DNA of 64,000 nucleotides. It comes from Aquipseudomonas alcaligenes_A (GTDB taxonomy: Bacteria; Pseudomonadota; Gammaproteobacteria; Pseudomonadales; Pseudomonadaceae). The notes under the pieces were generated by a model, which worked only from the letters and a program-made list of their open reading frames with translations, did no database searches and was not told where the DNA came from. Numbering within the stretch: position 1 is the first letter of the stretch; each line of letters opens with the position of its first letter. The stretch lies in assembly GCA_048595745.1 (NCBI GenBank), contig CP184361.1. One strand, 5' to 3'. Below are positions 25,511 to 34,341 of this stretch, piece by piece. Both the position numbers and the translations under genes were made by a program.

Positions 25511-26593
25511 ATGAGCAAGCAGATTCTGGTTCTCCCGGGCGATGGTATCGGCCCGGAAATCATGGCCGAGGCGGTCAAGGTGCTGAACCTGGCCAATGAG
25601 AAGTACAACCTCGGTTTCGAGCTGTCCTTCGATGATCTGGGTGGCGCCGCCATCGACCGCTACGGCGTGCCGCTGGCCGACGAGACCCTGGCGCGCGCCC
25701 GCGCCGCCGATGCCGTGCTGCTCGGCGCCGTGGGTGGCCCGAAGTGGGACACCATCGATCCGGCCATCCGCCCGGAGCGCGGCCTGCTTAAGATCCGCTC
25801 GCAGCTGGGCCTGTTCGGCAACCTGCGTCCGGCCATTCTCTACCCGCAACTGGCCGAGGCCTCCAGCCTCAAGCCGGAAGTGGTGGCCGGCCTGGATATC
25901 CTCATCGTCCGTGAGCTGACCGGCGGCATCTACTTCGGCCAGCCGCGCGAGAGCAAGGTGCTGGAAAACGGCGAGCGCATGGCCTACGACACCCTGCCGT
26001 ACAGCGAGAGCGAAATCCGCCGTATCGCCAAGGTCGGCTTCGACATGGCCATGGTGCGCAACAAGAAGCTCTGCTCGGTGGACAAGGCCAACGTGCTGGC
26101 CTCCAGCCAGCTGTGGCGCGCCGTGGTCGAGGAAGTGGCCAAGGATTATCCGGAGGTCGAGCTGTCACACATGTATGTCGACAACGCCGCCATGCAGCTG
26201 GTCCGCGCGCCCAAGCAGTTCGACGTGATGGTCACCGACAACATGTTCGGCGACATCCTCTCCGACGAAGCCTCCATGCTCACCGGCTCCATCGGCATGC
26301 TGCCGTCGGCATCCCTGGACGCCAACAACAAGGGCATGTACGAGCCGTGCCATGGTTCGGCACCGGACATCGCCGGCAAGGGCATCGCCAACCCGCTGGC
26401 GACCATCCTCTCGGTGTCCATGATGCTGCGTTACAGCTTCAACCAGTCCGCTGCCGCTGATGCCATCGAGCTGGCGGTGAGCAAGGTGCTGGATCAGGGC
26501 CTGCGCACCGGCGACATCTGGTCGGAAGGCAAGACCAAAGTTGGCACCGCCGGCATGGGTGATGCGGTAGTCGAAGCGCTGCGTAGTCTGTAA
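25511..26593 (+). CDS. leuB: 3-isopropylmalate dehydrogenase
   Basis: A 360-aa NAD-dependent beta-decarboxylating dehydrogenase that converts 3-isopropylmalate to 2-oxoisocaproate. LVLPGDGIGPEIMAEAVKVL begins the protein; VRELTGGIYFG, the metal-binding VTDNMFGDILSDEASMLTGS and HGSAPDIAGKGIANP follow. ATG 25511 is favoured over TTG 25505. It ends leuCDB; asd starts 56 bases later and could be reached by readthrough. Confidence 0.97.
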   Translation: MSKQILVLPGDGIGPEIMAEAVKVLNLANEKYNLGFELSFDDLGGAAIDRYGVPLADETLARARAADAVLLGAVGGPKWDTIDPAIRPERGLLKIRSQLGLFGNLRPAILYPQLAEASSLKPEVVAGLDILIVRELTGGIYFGQPRESKVLENGERMAYDTLPYSESEIRRIAKVGFDMAMVRNKKLCSVDKANVLASSQLWRAVVEEVAKDYPEVELSHMYVDNAAMQLVRAPKQFDVMVTDNMFGDILSDEASMLTGSIGMLPSASLDANNKGMYEPCHGSAPDIAGKGIANPLATILSVSMMLRYSFNQSAAADAIELAVSKVLDQGLRTGDIWSEGKTKVGTAGMGDAVVEALRSL

Positions 26594-26649
26594 TCTTTCC
26601 AGCCCCGTCGTGACTGTAGCGGCGGGCTGTTAACAAGGGTGTAGTCGTT

Positions 26650-27762
26650 ATGAAACGTGTAGGTCTGATCGGTTGGCGCGGTATGGTCGGTTCCGTGCTC
26701 ATGCAGCGCATGCTGGAAGAGCGTGACTTCGACCTGATCGAGCCGGTGTTCTTCACCACCTCCAATGTCGGCGGCCAAGGGCCTGCCGTGGGCAAGGACA
26801 TTGCCCCGCTGAAGGATGCCTACAGCATCGACGAACTGAAGAGCCTCGATGTTATCCTGACCTGCCAGGGCGGCGACTACACCAACGAAGTCTTCCCCAA
26901 GCTGCGCGAAGCCGGCTGGAACGGCTATTGGATCGACGCGGCCTCCAGCCTGCGCATGGCTGATGACTCGGTCATCGTGCTGGACCCGGTGAACCGCAAG
27001 GTGATCGACCAGTCGCTGGACGCCGGCACCAAGAACTACATCGGCGGCAACTGCACCGTCAGCCTGATGCTGATGGCCCTGGGTGGCCTGTACGAAGCCG
27101 GTCTGGTCGAGTGGATGAGCGCCATGACCTACCAGGCGGCTTCCGGTGCCGGCGCACAGAACATGCGCGAGCTGATCAAGCAGATGGGCGCCATTCACGG
27201 CGCCGTGGCTGATGATCTGGCCAACCCGGCCAGCGCCATCCTCGACATCGACCGCAAGGTTGCCGAGACCATGCGCGGTGAAACCTTCCCGGTGGACAAC
27301 TTCGGTGTGCCGCTGGCCGGCAGCCTGATTCCCTACATCGACAAGGAGCTGCCCAACGGTCAGAGCCGTGAAGAGTGGAAGGGCCAGGCCGAGACCAACA
27401 AGATCCTCGGTCGCATCAAGAGCCCGATCCCGGTGGACGGCCTTTGCGTACGCATCGGCGCCATGCGCTGCCACAGCCAGGCACTGACCATCAAGCTGAA
27501 CAAGGATGTGCCGCTGGCCGACATCGAAGGCCTGATCAGCCAGCACAACCCTTGGGTCAAGCTGGTGCCGAACACCCGCGAAGCCAGCATCCGCGACCTC
27601 GGCCCGACTGCCGTCACCGGTACCCTGAGCGTGCCGATCGGCCGTCTGCGCAAGCTCAACATGGGCTCGCAGTATCTCGGCGCCTTTACTGTCGGCGACC
27701 AGCTGCTGTGGGGGGCGTCCGAGCCGCTGCGGCGCATGCTGCGCATCCTGCTGGAGCGTTGA
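26650..27762 (+). CDS. asd: Aspartate-semialdehyde dehydrogenase
   Basis: A 370-aa NADPH enzyme that reduces aspartyl phosphate to aspartate semialdehyde, feeding Lys/DAP, Met and Thr synthesis. It has the Rossmann start VGLIGWRGMVGSVLMQRMLE, the catalytic Cys135 in GGNCTVSLML and the catalytic His in MRCHSQALT. This is the Gram-negative Asd type. It is followed by its own terminator and then by an inactive paralogue. Confidence 0.97.
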   Translation: MKRVGLIGWRGMVGSVLMQRMLEERDFDLIEPVFFTTSNVGGQGPAVGKDIAPLKDAYSIDELKSLDVILTCQGGDYTNEVFPKLREAGWNGYWIDAASSLRMADDSVIVLDPVNRKVIDQSLDAGTKNYIGGNCTVSLMLMALGGLYEAGLVEWMSAMTYQAASGAGAQNMRELIKQMGAIHGAVADDLANPASAILDIDRKVAETMRGETFPVDNFGVPLAGSLIPYIDKELPNGQSREEWKGQAETNKILGRIKSPIPVDGLCVRIGAMRCHSQALTIKLNKDVPLADIEGLISQHNPWVKLVPNTREASIRDLGPTAVTGTLSVPIGRLRKLNMGSQYLGAFTVGDQLLWGASEPLRRMLRILLER

Positions 27763-27780
27763 TCGCTCAGGTGGGTTGAG

Positions 27781-27811
27781 AAGGGCCGGTCCGAGACCGG
27801 CCCTTTTTATT
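27781..27811 (+). terminator. Terminator after asd
   Basis: AAGGGCCGGTC and GACCGGCCCTT form an 11-bp stem with a 3-base loop, then TTTATTTT. Confidence 0.88.
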
Positions 27812-27866
27812 TTCCGGGCCGTACGGGTAGAGTGCCGCTCCATGAGGTGTATCTAGAGGTTTCTCG

Positions 27867-28871
27867 ATGTCCAAGACTGTTGATCTCGCCGTGATCGGCG
27901 CCACCGGCACCGTTGGCGAGGCCCTGGTGCAACTGCTCGAGGAGCGCGAGTTCCCGGTTGGCAACCTGCACCTTTTGGCGGGCGGCGATTCCGCGGGGCA
28001 GTCCGTGCCCTTCCGTGGCAAGAATCTGCGGGTACGCGAGCTTGCCGGCTTCGATTTCACTCAAGTGGGGCTGGCATTCTTCGCCGCTGGTGAAGCAGTC
28101 AGCCGGCAATACGCCGACAAGGCTGTTGCGGCCGGTTGTACGGTGATCGACCTGAGTGGTGCGCTGGCGCAGGCGTTGCCGGTCGTTCCGGAGGCCAATG
28201 CCGAAGCGCTGGCGAATTTGCGTGCGCCCTATCTAGTGAGCAGTCCGGCACCGGCCGCCACTGCTCTGGCTGCCGTGCTGGGGCCGCTGCGCGATCAGCT
28301 CGGTCTGCGTCGGGTCGTCCTCAATGCCGCGTTGGCGGTTTCTACTCTGGGGCGTGCCGGTATTGCCGAGTTGGCCCGGCAGACTACCGAGTTGCTCAAC
28401 ATGCGCCCGCTGGAACCACAGCTGTTGGATCGGCAGGTGGCGTTCAACCTGTTGGCCCAGGTGGGTGAGCTGGAGGAGGGCGGTCATGCCCGACTCGAAC
28501 GGCGGGTAGCGACAGAGCTGAAGCAGGTGCTGGGTATCGAGGGCCTCAAGGTTTCGGTCAGCTGCAGTCTGGCGCCGGTATTCTTTGGCGATAGCCTGGC
28601 GGTCTGTCTGCAGACCGATAAGCCGGTGGATGTGCCGGCTGTCGCTGCCTTGTTGGCGCAGCAGTCCGCTATTGAGCTGGTCGAGACCGGCGATTATCCG
28701 ACCGTGGTCGGCGATGCAGTGGGGCAGGATGAGTTGTATGTAGGGCGCCTGCGGGCGGGGCTGGACGATCCAACGGAGCTTAATTTGTGGATTGCGTCAG
28801 ATAATGTGCGAAAAGGCTCTGCGCTCAATGCTGTGCAAATTGGTGAGTTGTTGATAAAACACTATCTGTAA
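27867..28871 (+). CDS. Aspartate-semialdehyde dehydrogenase-like protein (Usg type), catalytic residues lost
   Basis: A 334-aa paralogue of Asd with the Rossmann start VDLAVIGATGTVGEALVQLL and an overall Asd fold pattern. The segment that should hold the catalytic Cys (G-N-C-S/T) reads YLVSSPAPAATAL, without Cys, and the RCHSQ catalytic His segment reads SVSCSLAPVFFG. It is therefore unlikely to be a dehydrogenase. The family is widely kept between asd and fimV in pseudomonads (PA3116 type), suggesting a structural or regulatory role. The gene stands alone after the asd terminator; fimV follows 153 bases later. Confidence 0.82.
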   Translation: MSKTVDLAVIGATGTVGEALVQLLEEREFPVGNLHLLAGGDSAGQSVPFRGKNLRVRELAGFDFTQVGLAFFAAGEAVSRQYADKAVAAGCTVIDLSGALAQALPVVPEANAEALANLRAPYLVSSPAPAATALAAVLGPLRDQLGLRRVVLNAALAVSTLGRAGIAELARQTTELLNMRPLEPQLLDRQVAFNLLAQVGELEEGGHARLERRVATELKQVLGIEGLKVSVSCSLAPVFFGDSLAVCLQTDKPVDVPAVAALLAQQSAIELVETGDYPTVVGDAVGQDELYVGRLRAGLDDPTELNLWIASDNVRKGSALNAVQIGELLIKHYL

Positions 28872-29024
28872 AAGATACTTAGCCCCAAATTTGAAGAATT
28901 ATTCTAGCTTGGCAATACTGTTTTGGTAGTGCGCTGACGGGGAGTCGCTTTCGGGCGGGTGCAGGCAGCGCACTTCAAATCCTCTCGTCCAACGAGAAAA
29001 AAAGATAAAACAAGGGATTACGCT

Positions 29025-31793
29025 ATGGTTCGGGTTCGCAAACTGGTGCTGGCAATTGCGGCTGCTTCCGCGCTGACCTCCGGTACGGCACATGCACTGG
29101 GACTGGGAGAAATCGACCTGCAGTCCTCGCTGAGCCAACCGCTGGTGGCGGAAATCGAGCTGCTCGAGGTGCGTGACCTGGCTCAGGGCGAGGTAATCCC
29201 CAGCCTGGCGTCGCCCGAGGAGTTCAACAAGGCCGGCGTCGATCGTCAGTACTTCCTGACCGACCTCAAGTTCACGCCGGTTATCAAGCCCAACGGCAAG
29301 AGCGTGATTCGCATCACCTCTACCAAGCCGGTGCGCGAGCCTTACGTCAACTTCCTGGTCGAAGTGCTGTGGCCCAATGGCCGCTTGCTGCGTGAGTACA
29401 CCCTGCTGCTCGATCCGCCGATGTACTCGCCGACGCCTGTGGTTAGCACCGCTCCGCGCCTGCCGGTCGCAACTGCTCCTGCACCGCGTCCGCAAACCGT
29501 TGTGCCGACCCCGCGCCCGGTTACTCCTTCGGCCAGTGCTCCGGTGCGCCCGGCAGCTCCAGCTGCGCCGGCTCCCGTCGCGGCAAGCAAGATCGAGGGG
29601 GATCAGTACAAGACCACTTCCAGCGACACGCTGTGGGAAATCGCCCAGAGCAGCCGCCAGAGCGGCAGCGTACATCAGGCCATGCTGGCGATTCTCGATC
29701 TCAACCCGAATGCCTTTGTTGGCGGCAATATCAACCGCCTGAAGAGCGGCCAGGTGCTGCGTCTGCCCACCGATGCGCAGATCAAGAGTCGTAGTCAGGC
29801 CGAGGCCCTGGCCCAGGTCACCGAGCAGAACAATGCCTGGCGCGAAGGGCGTAGCGTAGCGGCCAGTACCTCGCGTCAGCTGGATGCCACCAAGCGCGAC
29901 AGCGCGGGTGCCGCACCGGCCAAGGCCGAGAGCAAAGACAGCCTGAAACTGGTCTCTGCCGACTCCGGCAAGTCCACTGCTGGCAGCGAGAAGGGCAAGG
30001 GCGACAGCAAGGCGCTCAACGATCAGCTGGCGGTTACCAAGGAAAGCCTGGACTCGACTCGTCGTGAAAACGAGGAGCTGAAAGGGCGCATGACCGACCT
30101 GCAGAGCCAGGTGGACAAGCTGCAGCGCCTGATCGAGCTCAAGGATAATCAGCTGGCCAAGCTGCAGAGCGATCTTGCTCAGCAGGGCAAGGCTGCCGCT
30201 CCGGCCCAGTCGGCCACTCCGGCTGCCGAAGTCAAGCCAGCGGCGCCGGTCACCGAGGCCAAGCCTGCCGAGGTCAAGCCGGCGGAAGTGAAGCCGGCCG
30301 AGAAACCGGCAGCTACTGATTTCAATTACGAAGAGCCGGCAGTGAAAAGCGAGCCGGTCAAGCCTGCCGAGAAGCCGGTAGCCCCGGCTGCAGAAAAACC
30401 AGCCCAGCCGGCCAAGCCTGTGCAGCCGGCCAAGCCGGTTGCTCCAGTGGTGAAGGAGCCCGAGCCGCAGAGCATGCTCGATGAGTTGCAGGCCAACCCC
30501 ATGCTGCTTGGTGCCGTGGGCGGTGGTGCGCTGCTGGCCCTGCTCATCGGCCTGATGGTGCTGTCGCGCCGCAACGCCATGAAGGAAGCAGAGTTGCAGG
30601 ACAGCCTGGCTCCGGAATCGTCCAGCGATTCCTTTGCCAGCGAGATGGATCTGCCGGACGACAGCTTTGCCGGTCTGGACGATGCCTCCGACGACACCCA
30701 GGTACGTGACAAGGCTGAAGAGCGCGTCGCTCCGCAGACCGCCGATGCGCTGGGCGAGGCTGATATCTATATCGCCTACGGCAAGTTCACCCAGGCCGCC
30801 GAGCTGTTGCAGAACGCGCTCAATGACGAGCCGCAACGCAGTGACCTGCGCCTCAAGCTGATGGAAGTCTACGCCGAGCTCGGTGATCGCGACGGCTTTG
30901 CCCGTCAGGAGCAAGAGCTGCGCGAGATTGGCGGCTCCGCCGGTGCTGTCGATCAACTGAAGGCCAAGTACCCGGCCATGGCTGCTGCTGCTTTTGCGGG
31001 TGGTGCCGCGGTTGCTGCCGCCGACAGCGATCTGGATAGCTTCAGCCTGGATGATCTGACGCTCGATGAGCCGGTTGCCAAGCCTGCCGCCGCGCCGGCC
31101 GATCTGGATGACTCCTTCGACCTGAGCCTGGATGATCTGGATGTAGGACGCGACGAATCGGCAGCTCCCGCTGCTGTTGCAGAAACAACTCTGGATGATC
31201 TGGGGCTGGACTTTGATACGCCTGCCGCTCCGGCCAGCAACGCTACGGCTGACATGGAGTTCGACCTGGATCTGGGGGGTGACAGCCTTTCGCTCGGCGA
31301 CGATCTGGCTGATTTCAGCCTGGATCTGGAGGCCGAAAGCAAGCCGGCTGCTGCTGTCGAAGACGACTTCATGCTCAGCCTGGACGATGAGCCCGCCGCT
31401 CCGGCTGCCGTAAGCAGTGATCTCGAGCTGGACATGCCGGCCGATTTCGATCTGTCGTTGGCCGACGAGACTCCCGCCACCCCGGCTGAGGACAGCTTCG
31501 CCGCACAGCTTGACGAGGTATCCGCCGAGCTGAACGAACTGAGCAGCGGTCTGGCTGACGAACTGCCGGTTGTGCAGCCCGAAGCCGCCCCCGTCGCAGC
31601 AGGTCTGGATATGGACGACGACTTCGACTTCCTCTCGGGTACCGACGAGACCGCTACCAAGCTGGACCTGGCCCGTGCCTACATCGACATGGGTGATAGC
31701 GAAGGTGCCCGCGACATCCTCGACGAAGTGATCGCCGAGGGTAGCGAAGGTCAGCAGCAGGAAGCGCGCGAGCTGATCTCCAAGCTGAGCTGA
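29025..31793 (+). CDS. fimV: Type IV pilus assembly/peptidoglycan-binding protein FimV
   Basis: A 922-aa inner-membrane scaffold needed for pilus assembly, polar localisation and cAMP signalling in P. aeruginosa. It has a signal peptide (LVLAIAAASALTSGTAHA), the FimV N-terminal domain (LGLGEIDLQSSLSQPLVAEI), a LysM peptidoglycan-binding motif around residues 190-240, a coiled coil near 345-400, and an Ala/Lys/Pro linker with AEVKP repeats. A membrane segment (LLGAVGGGALLALLIGLMVL) lies near residue 500. Then come a long Asp/Glu-rich cytoplasmic part and the conserved C-terminal TPR-like FimV tail (KLDLARAYIDMGDSEGARDI). ATG 29025 gives the signal peptide. Confidence 0.95.
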   Translation: MVRVRKLVLAIAAASALTSGTAHALGLGEIDLQSSLSQPLVAEIELLEVRDLAQGEVIPSLASPEEFNKAGVDRQYFLTDLKFTPVIKPNGKSVIRITSTKPVREPYVNFLVEVLWPNGRLLREYTLLLDPPMYSPTPVVSTAPRLPVATAPAPRPQTVVPTPRPVTPSASAPVRPAAPAAPAPVAASKIEGDQYKTTSSDTLWEIAQSSRQSGSVHQAMLAILDLNPNAFVGGNINRLKSGQVLRLPTDAQIKSRSQAEALAQVTEQNNAWREGRSVAASTSRQLDATKRDSAGAAPAKAESKDSLKLVSADSGKSTAGSEKGKGDSKALNDQLAVTKESLDSTRRENEELKGRMTDLQSQVDKLQRLIELKDNQLAKLQSDLAQQGKAAAPAQSATPAAEVKPAAPVTEAKPAEVKPAEVKPAEKPAATDFNYEEPAVKSEPVKPAEKPVAPAAEKPAQPAKPVQPAKPVAPVVKEPEPQSMLDELQANPMLLGAVGGGALLALLIGLMVLSRRNAMKEAELQDSLAPESSSDSFASEMDLPDDSFAGLDDASDDTQVRDKAEERVAPQTADALGEADIYIAYGKFTQAAELLQNALNDEPQRSDLRLKLMEVYAELGDRDGFARQEQELREIGGSAGAVDQLKAKYPAMAAAAFAGGAAVAAADSDLDSFSLDDLTLDEPVAKPAAAPADLDDSFDLSLDDLDVGRDESAAPAAVAETTLDDLGLDFDTPAAPASNATADMEFDLDLGGDSLSLGDDLADFSLDLEAESKPAAAVEDDFMLSLDDEPAAPAAVSSDLELDMPADFDLSLADETPATPAEDSFAAQLDEVSAELNELSSGLADELPVVQPEAAPVAAGLDMDDDFDFLSGTDETATKLDLARAYIDMGDSEGARDILDEVIAEGSEGQQQEARELISKLS

Positions 31794-31796
31794 TCC

Positions 31797-32654
31797 ATGT
31801 CTGAAGCACCATCACCAGGGGCGGCCGAAATGGCCGCCCCTGGCGTTTCCAGAATTGCCCTGGGTATCGAGTACAAGGGCGCACGTTATCGTGGGTGGCA
31901 GCGCCAGGAGAGCGGTGTGCCCTCGGTGCAGGCGGCGCTGGAAAAGGCGTTGTCGCAGGTCGCGGCCGAGCCGGTCAGCCTGATGTGCGCCGGGCGCACC
32001 GATGCCGGCGTACATGCCAGTGGCCAGGTGGTGCACTTCGATACCCGCGTCGAGCGTCCGCTCAAGGCCTGGATCATGGGCGGCAATGCCAACCTGCCGC
32101 CTGATATCAGCGTGACCTGGGCCAAGGTGATGCCGGCGGAGTTCCATGCGCGTTTCAAGGCCTTCGCCCGACGCTATCGCTACGTGATCTACAACGATCC
32201 GATTCGCCCGGCGCACATGGCCGAGGAGGTCACCTGGAACCATCGTCCACTGGACGTGGCGCGCATGCGCGAGGCGGCCGCCCGCCTGGTCGGCACCCAC
32301 GACTTCACCTCGTTCCGTGCGGTGCAGTGCCAGGCCAAGTCGCCGGTGAAAACGGTGCACCACCTGGAGGTGATTGAGCACGGCCGCTTCATCGTCATCG
32401 ATGTGCGCGCCAATGCCTTCCTTCATCATATGGTGCGCAACTTCGCCGGGGTGCTGATGACCATCGGTGCCGGCGAGCGCGAGCCAGACTGGGTGGCCGA
32501 GGTGCTGGCCGCACGTGATCGGCGTGCCGGCGGCGTCACCGCCCATCCCTACGGTCTGTATCTGGTTCAGGTGGAGTACCCGCCGGAGTTCGAGCTGCCG
32601 CAGCGTTATCTGGGGCCGCATTTTCTCTCCGCGCTGCCGCAAAGCTTCGGCTGA
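31797..32654 (+). CDS. truA: tRNA pseudouridine(38-40) synthase
   Basis: Up to 285 aa; it converts U38-U40 in the anticodon arm to pseudouridine. The catalytic Asp is in CAGRTDAGVHASGQVVHFD. KPFARRYRY-like and FLHHMVRNFAG are also typical. Two starts are possible: ATG 31797, directly after the fimV stop, or in-frame ATG 31830 (MAAPGVSRIAL). The second has AGGGG eight bases upstream, but both that site and the ATG are within a 12-bp hairpin. The enzyme fold begins near ISRIALGIEYKG-like sequence after either start. Confidence 0.94.
   Translation: MSEAPSPGAAEMAAPGVSRIALGIEYKGARYRGWQRQESGVPSVQAALEKALSQVAAEPVSLMCAGRTDAGVHASGQVVHFDTRVERPLKAWIMGGNANLPPDISVTWAKVMPAEFHARFKAFARRYRYVIYNDPIRPAHMAEEVTWNHRPLDVARMREAAARLVGTHDFTSFRAVQCQAKSPVKTVHHLEVIEHGRFIVIDVRANAFLHHMVRNFAGVLMTIGAGEREPDWVAEVLAARDRRAGGVTAHPYGLYLVQVEYPPEFELPQRYLGPHFLSALPQSFG
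31815..31843 (+). terminator. Strong hairpin at the fimV/truA junction
   Basis: CCAGGGGCGGCC and GGCCGCCCCTGG form a perfect 12-bp GC-rich stem with a 5-base loop, 22 bases after the fimV stop. Only CGTTTCC follows, so termination would be partial. It lies inside truA if ATG 31797 is used, and covers the start if ATG 31830 is used. Confidence 0.55.
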
Positions 32655-32710
32655 AACTGCTTCGTGGCTTTGTTAACATCAGATTTTACTTTCCAGAAGG
32701 TGCCTGCACG

Positions 32711-33331
32711 TTGACTGCCGTTCGCGTCAAAATCTGCGGAATCACCCGGGTCGAGGATGCCTTGGCCGTCGCTGCGGCGGGTGCCGATGCCATCGGTTTG
32801 GTGTTCTATGCCAAGAGTCCGAGGGCGGTGGATATCGAGCAGGCGCGCGCGATCCTCGCCGCGCTGCCACCCTTCGTGACCACCGTTGGCCTGTTCGTCG
32901 ACGCCGAGCGCAATGAGCTGGAGCGCATCCTCGCCAGCGTGCCGCTGGATCTGCTGCAGTTCCACGGCGATGAGTCGGTGCAGCAGTGCGAGGCGTTCGG
33001 GCGCCCCTATATCAAGGCACTGCGGGTCAAGGCCGGTGACGATATCGCCGCTCAGGTGGCGCGTTATCCCAGTGCTCAGGGCATTCTGCTGGACGCCTAT
33101 GTCGAGGGGGTTCCCGGAGGAACCGGCGAGGCGTTCGACTGGTCTCTGATTCCTCAGGCGCTGAGCAAGCCGCTGATCCTGGCTGGTGGCCTGCGTCCGG
33201 ACAGCGTGGCCGAAGCCGTGAGCCGAGTGCGCCCCTACGCGGTGGATGTCAGCGGTGGGGTGGAGGCGAGCAAGGGCGTTAAGGATGTGGAGAAGATCGG
33301 CGCGTTCATTCGCGCGGCACGTGGCAACTGA
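32711..33331 (+). CDS. trpF: Phosphoribosylanthranilate isomerase
   Basis: A 206-aa TIM-barrel enzyme of tryptophan synthesis. RVKICGITRVEDALAVAAAGADA gives the N-terminus with the catalytic Cys; VGLFVDAE, LLQFHGDE, LLDAYVEGVPGGTGEAFDW with the catalytic Asp, and VSGGVE at the phosphate site follow. It begins at TTG 32711, ten bases after AGAAGG; no ATG in frame is close. accD follows after 134 bases, the usual truA-trpF-accD-folC order. Confidence 0.95.
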   Translation: MTAVRVKICGITRVEDALAVAAAGADAIGLVFYAKSPRAVDIEQARAILAALPPFVTTVGLFVDAERNELERILASVPLDLLQFHGDESVQQCEAFGRPYIKALRVKAGDDIAAQVARYPSAQGILLDAYVEGVPGGTGEAFDWSLIPQALSKPLILAGGLRPDSVAEAVSRVRPYAVDVSGGVEASKGVKDVEKIGAFIRAARGN

Positions 33332-33465
33332 TGTGACGACGGCCGGATGCCTGCCGTCCATAAGCCATTGTGCCCCTGCCCGAGGGTGGTGACAGCCACC
33401 GAGGGCCTGAATCAGATTCGCCCGGGTCGCCGCAAGGCCCGCCGCAACAGCTACGGAGAGTAAGC

Positions 33466-34341
33466 ATGAGCAACTGGCTGAGAGAAAAACTGATCCCCTC
33501 GATCATGCGTTCCGAGGTCAAGAAGAGCTCGGTCCCCGAAGGGCTCTGGCACAAGTGCCCGTCCTGCGATGCTGTGCTTTATCGCCCCGAACTGGAAAAG
33601 ACCCTCGACGTCTGCCCCAAGTGCAACCACCACATGCGCATCGATGCGCGCGCGCGCCTCGATCTGTTCCTCGATCAGGATGGTCGCGACGAGCTGGGGG
33701 CTGAGCTGGAGCCGGTGGACCGCCTGAAGTTCCGTGACAGCAAGAAGTACAAGGATCGCCTGGCTGCCGCGCAGAAGGAGACCGGCGAGAAGGATGCGCT
33801 GATTGCCATGAGCGGCAAGCTGCAGGGCATGCCTATTGTGGCCTGCGCCTTCGAGTTCAGTTTCATGGGCGGCTCCATGGGCGCCATCGTCGGCGAGCGT
33901 TTCGTGCGTGCCGCCAACGTCGCCTTGGAAAAGCGCTGCCCGCTGGTGTGTTTCGCCGCTTCCGGCGGTGCGCGCATGCAGGAGGCGCTGATCTCGCTGA
34001 TGCAGATGGCCAAGACCAGTGCAGTGCTGGCGCGCTTGCGCGAAGAAGGTATTCCTTTCATCTCCGTGCTGACCGACCCGGTCTACGGTGGTGTATCCGC
34101 CAGCCTGGCGATGCTCGGTGACGTGATCGTTGCCGAGCCGCGTGCGCTGATTGGTTTCGCCGGGCCGCGAGTGATTGAGCAGACCGTGCGCGAGAAGCTG
34201 CCGGAAGGTTTCCAGCGCAGCGAGTTCCTGCTGGAGCACGGCGCCATCGACATGATCATCCACCGCAGTGAACTGCGGCCGCGCCTGGCTCGTCTGCTGG
34301 CGCAGTTGCAGCATCTGCCGACACCTGCGGCCATTGCATGA
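33466..34341 (+). CDS. accD: Acetyl-CoA carboxylase carboxyltransferase beta subunit
   Basis: A 291-aa subunit that, with AccA, moves the carboxyl group from biotin to acetyl-CoA to make malonyl-CoA. The N-terminal zinc ribbon is CPSC-x15-CPKC (residues 27-49). The carboxyltransferase core includes FMGGSMGAIVGERFVRA, FAASGGARMQEA and DPVYGGVSASLAMLGD. ATG 33466 is supported by GGAGAG nine bases upstream. folC overlaps its stop by four bases. Confidence 0.97.
   Translation: MSNWLREKLIPSIMRSEVKKSSVPEGLWHKCPSCDAVLYRPELEKTLDVCPKCNHHMRIDARARLDLFLDQDGRDELGAELEPVDRLKFRDSKKYKDRLAAAQKETGEKDALIAMSGKLQGMPIVACAFEFSFMGGSMGAIVGERFVRAANVALEKRCPLVCFAASGGARMQEALISLMQMAKTSAVLARLREEGIPFISVLTDPVYGGVSASLAMLGDVIVAEPRALIGFAGPRVIEQTVREKLPEGFQRSEFLLEHGAIDMIIHRSELRPRLARLLAQLQHLPTPAAIA

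Noticed and set aside
28899..30956. A 685-codon open frame antisense to fimV
   Set aside because: Composition mirrors fimV codons (Gly/Leu/Arg runs); no start signal or known motif. Shadow of fimV.
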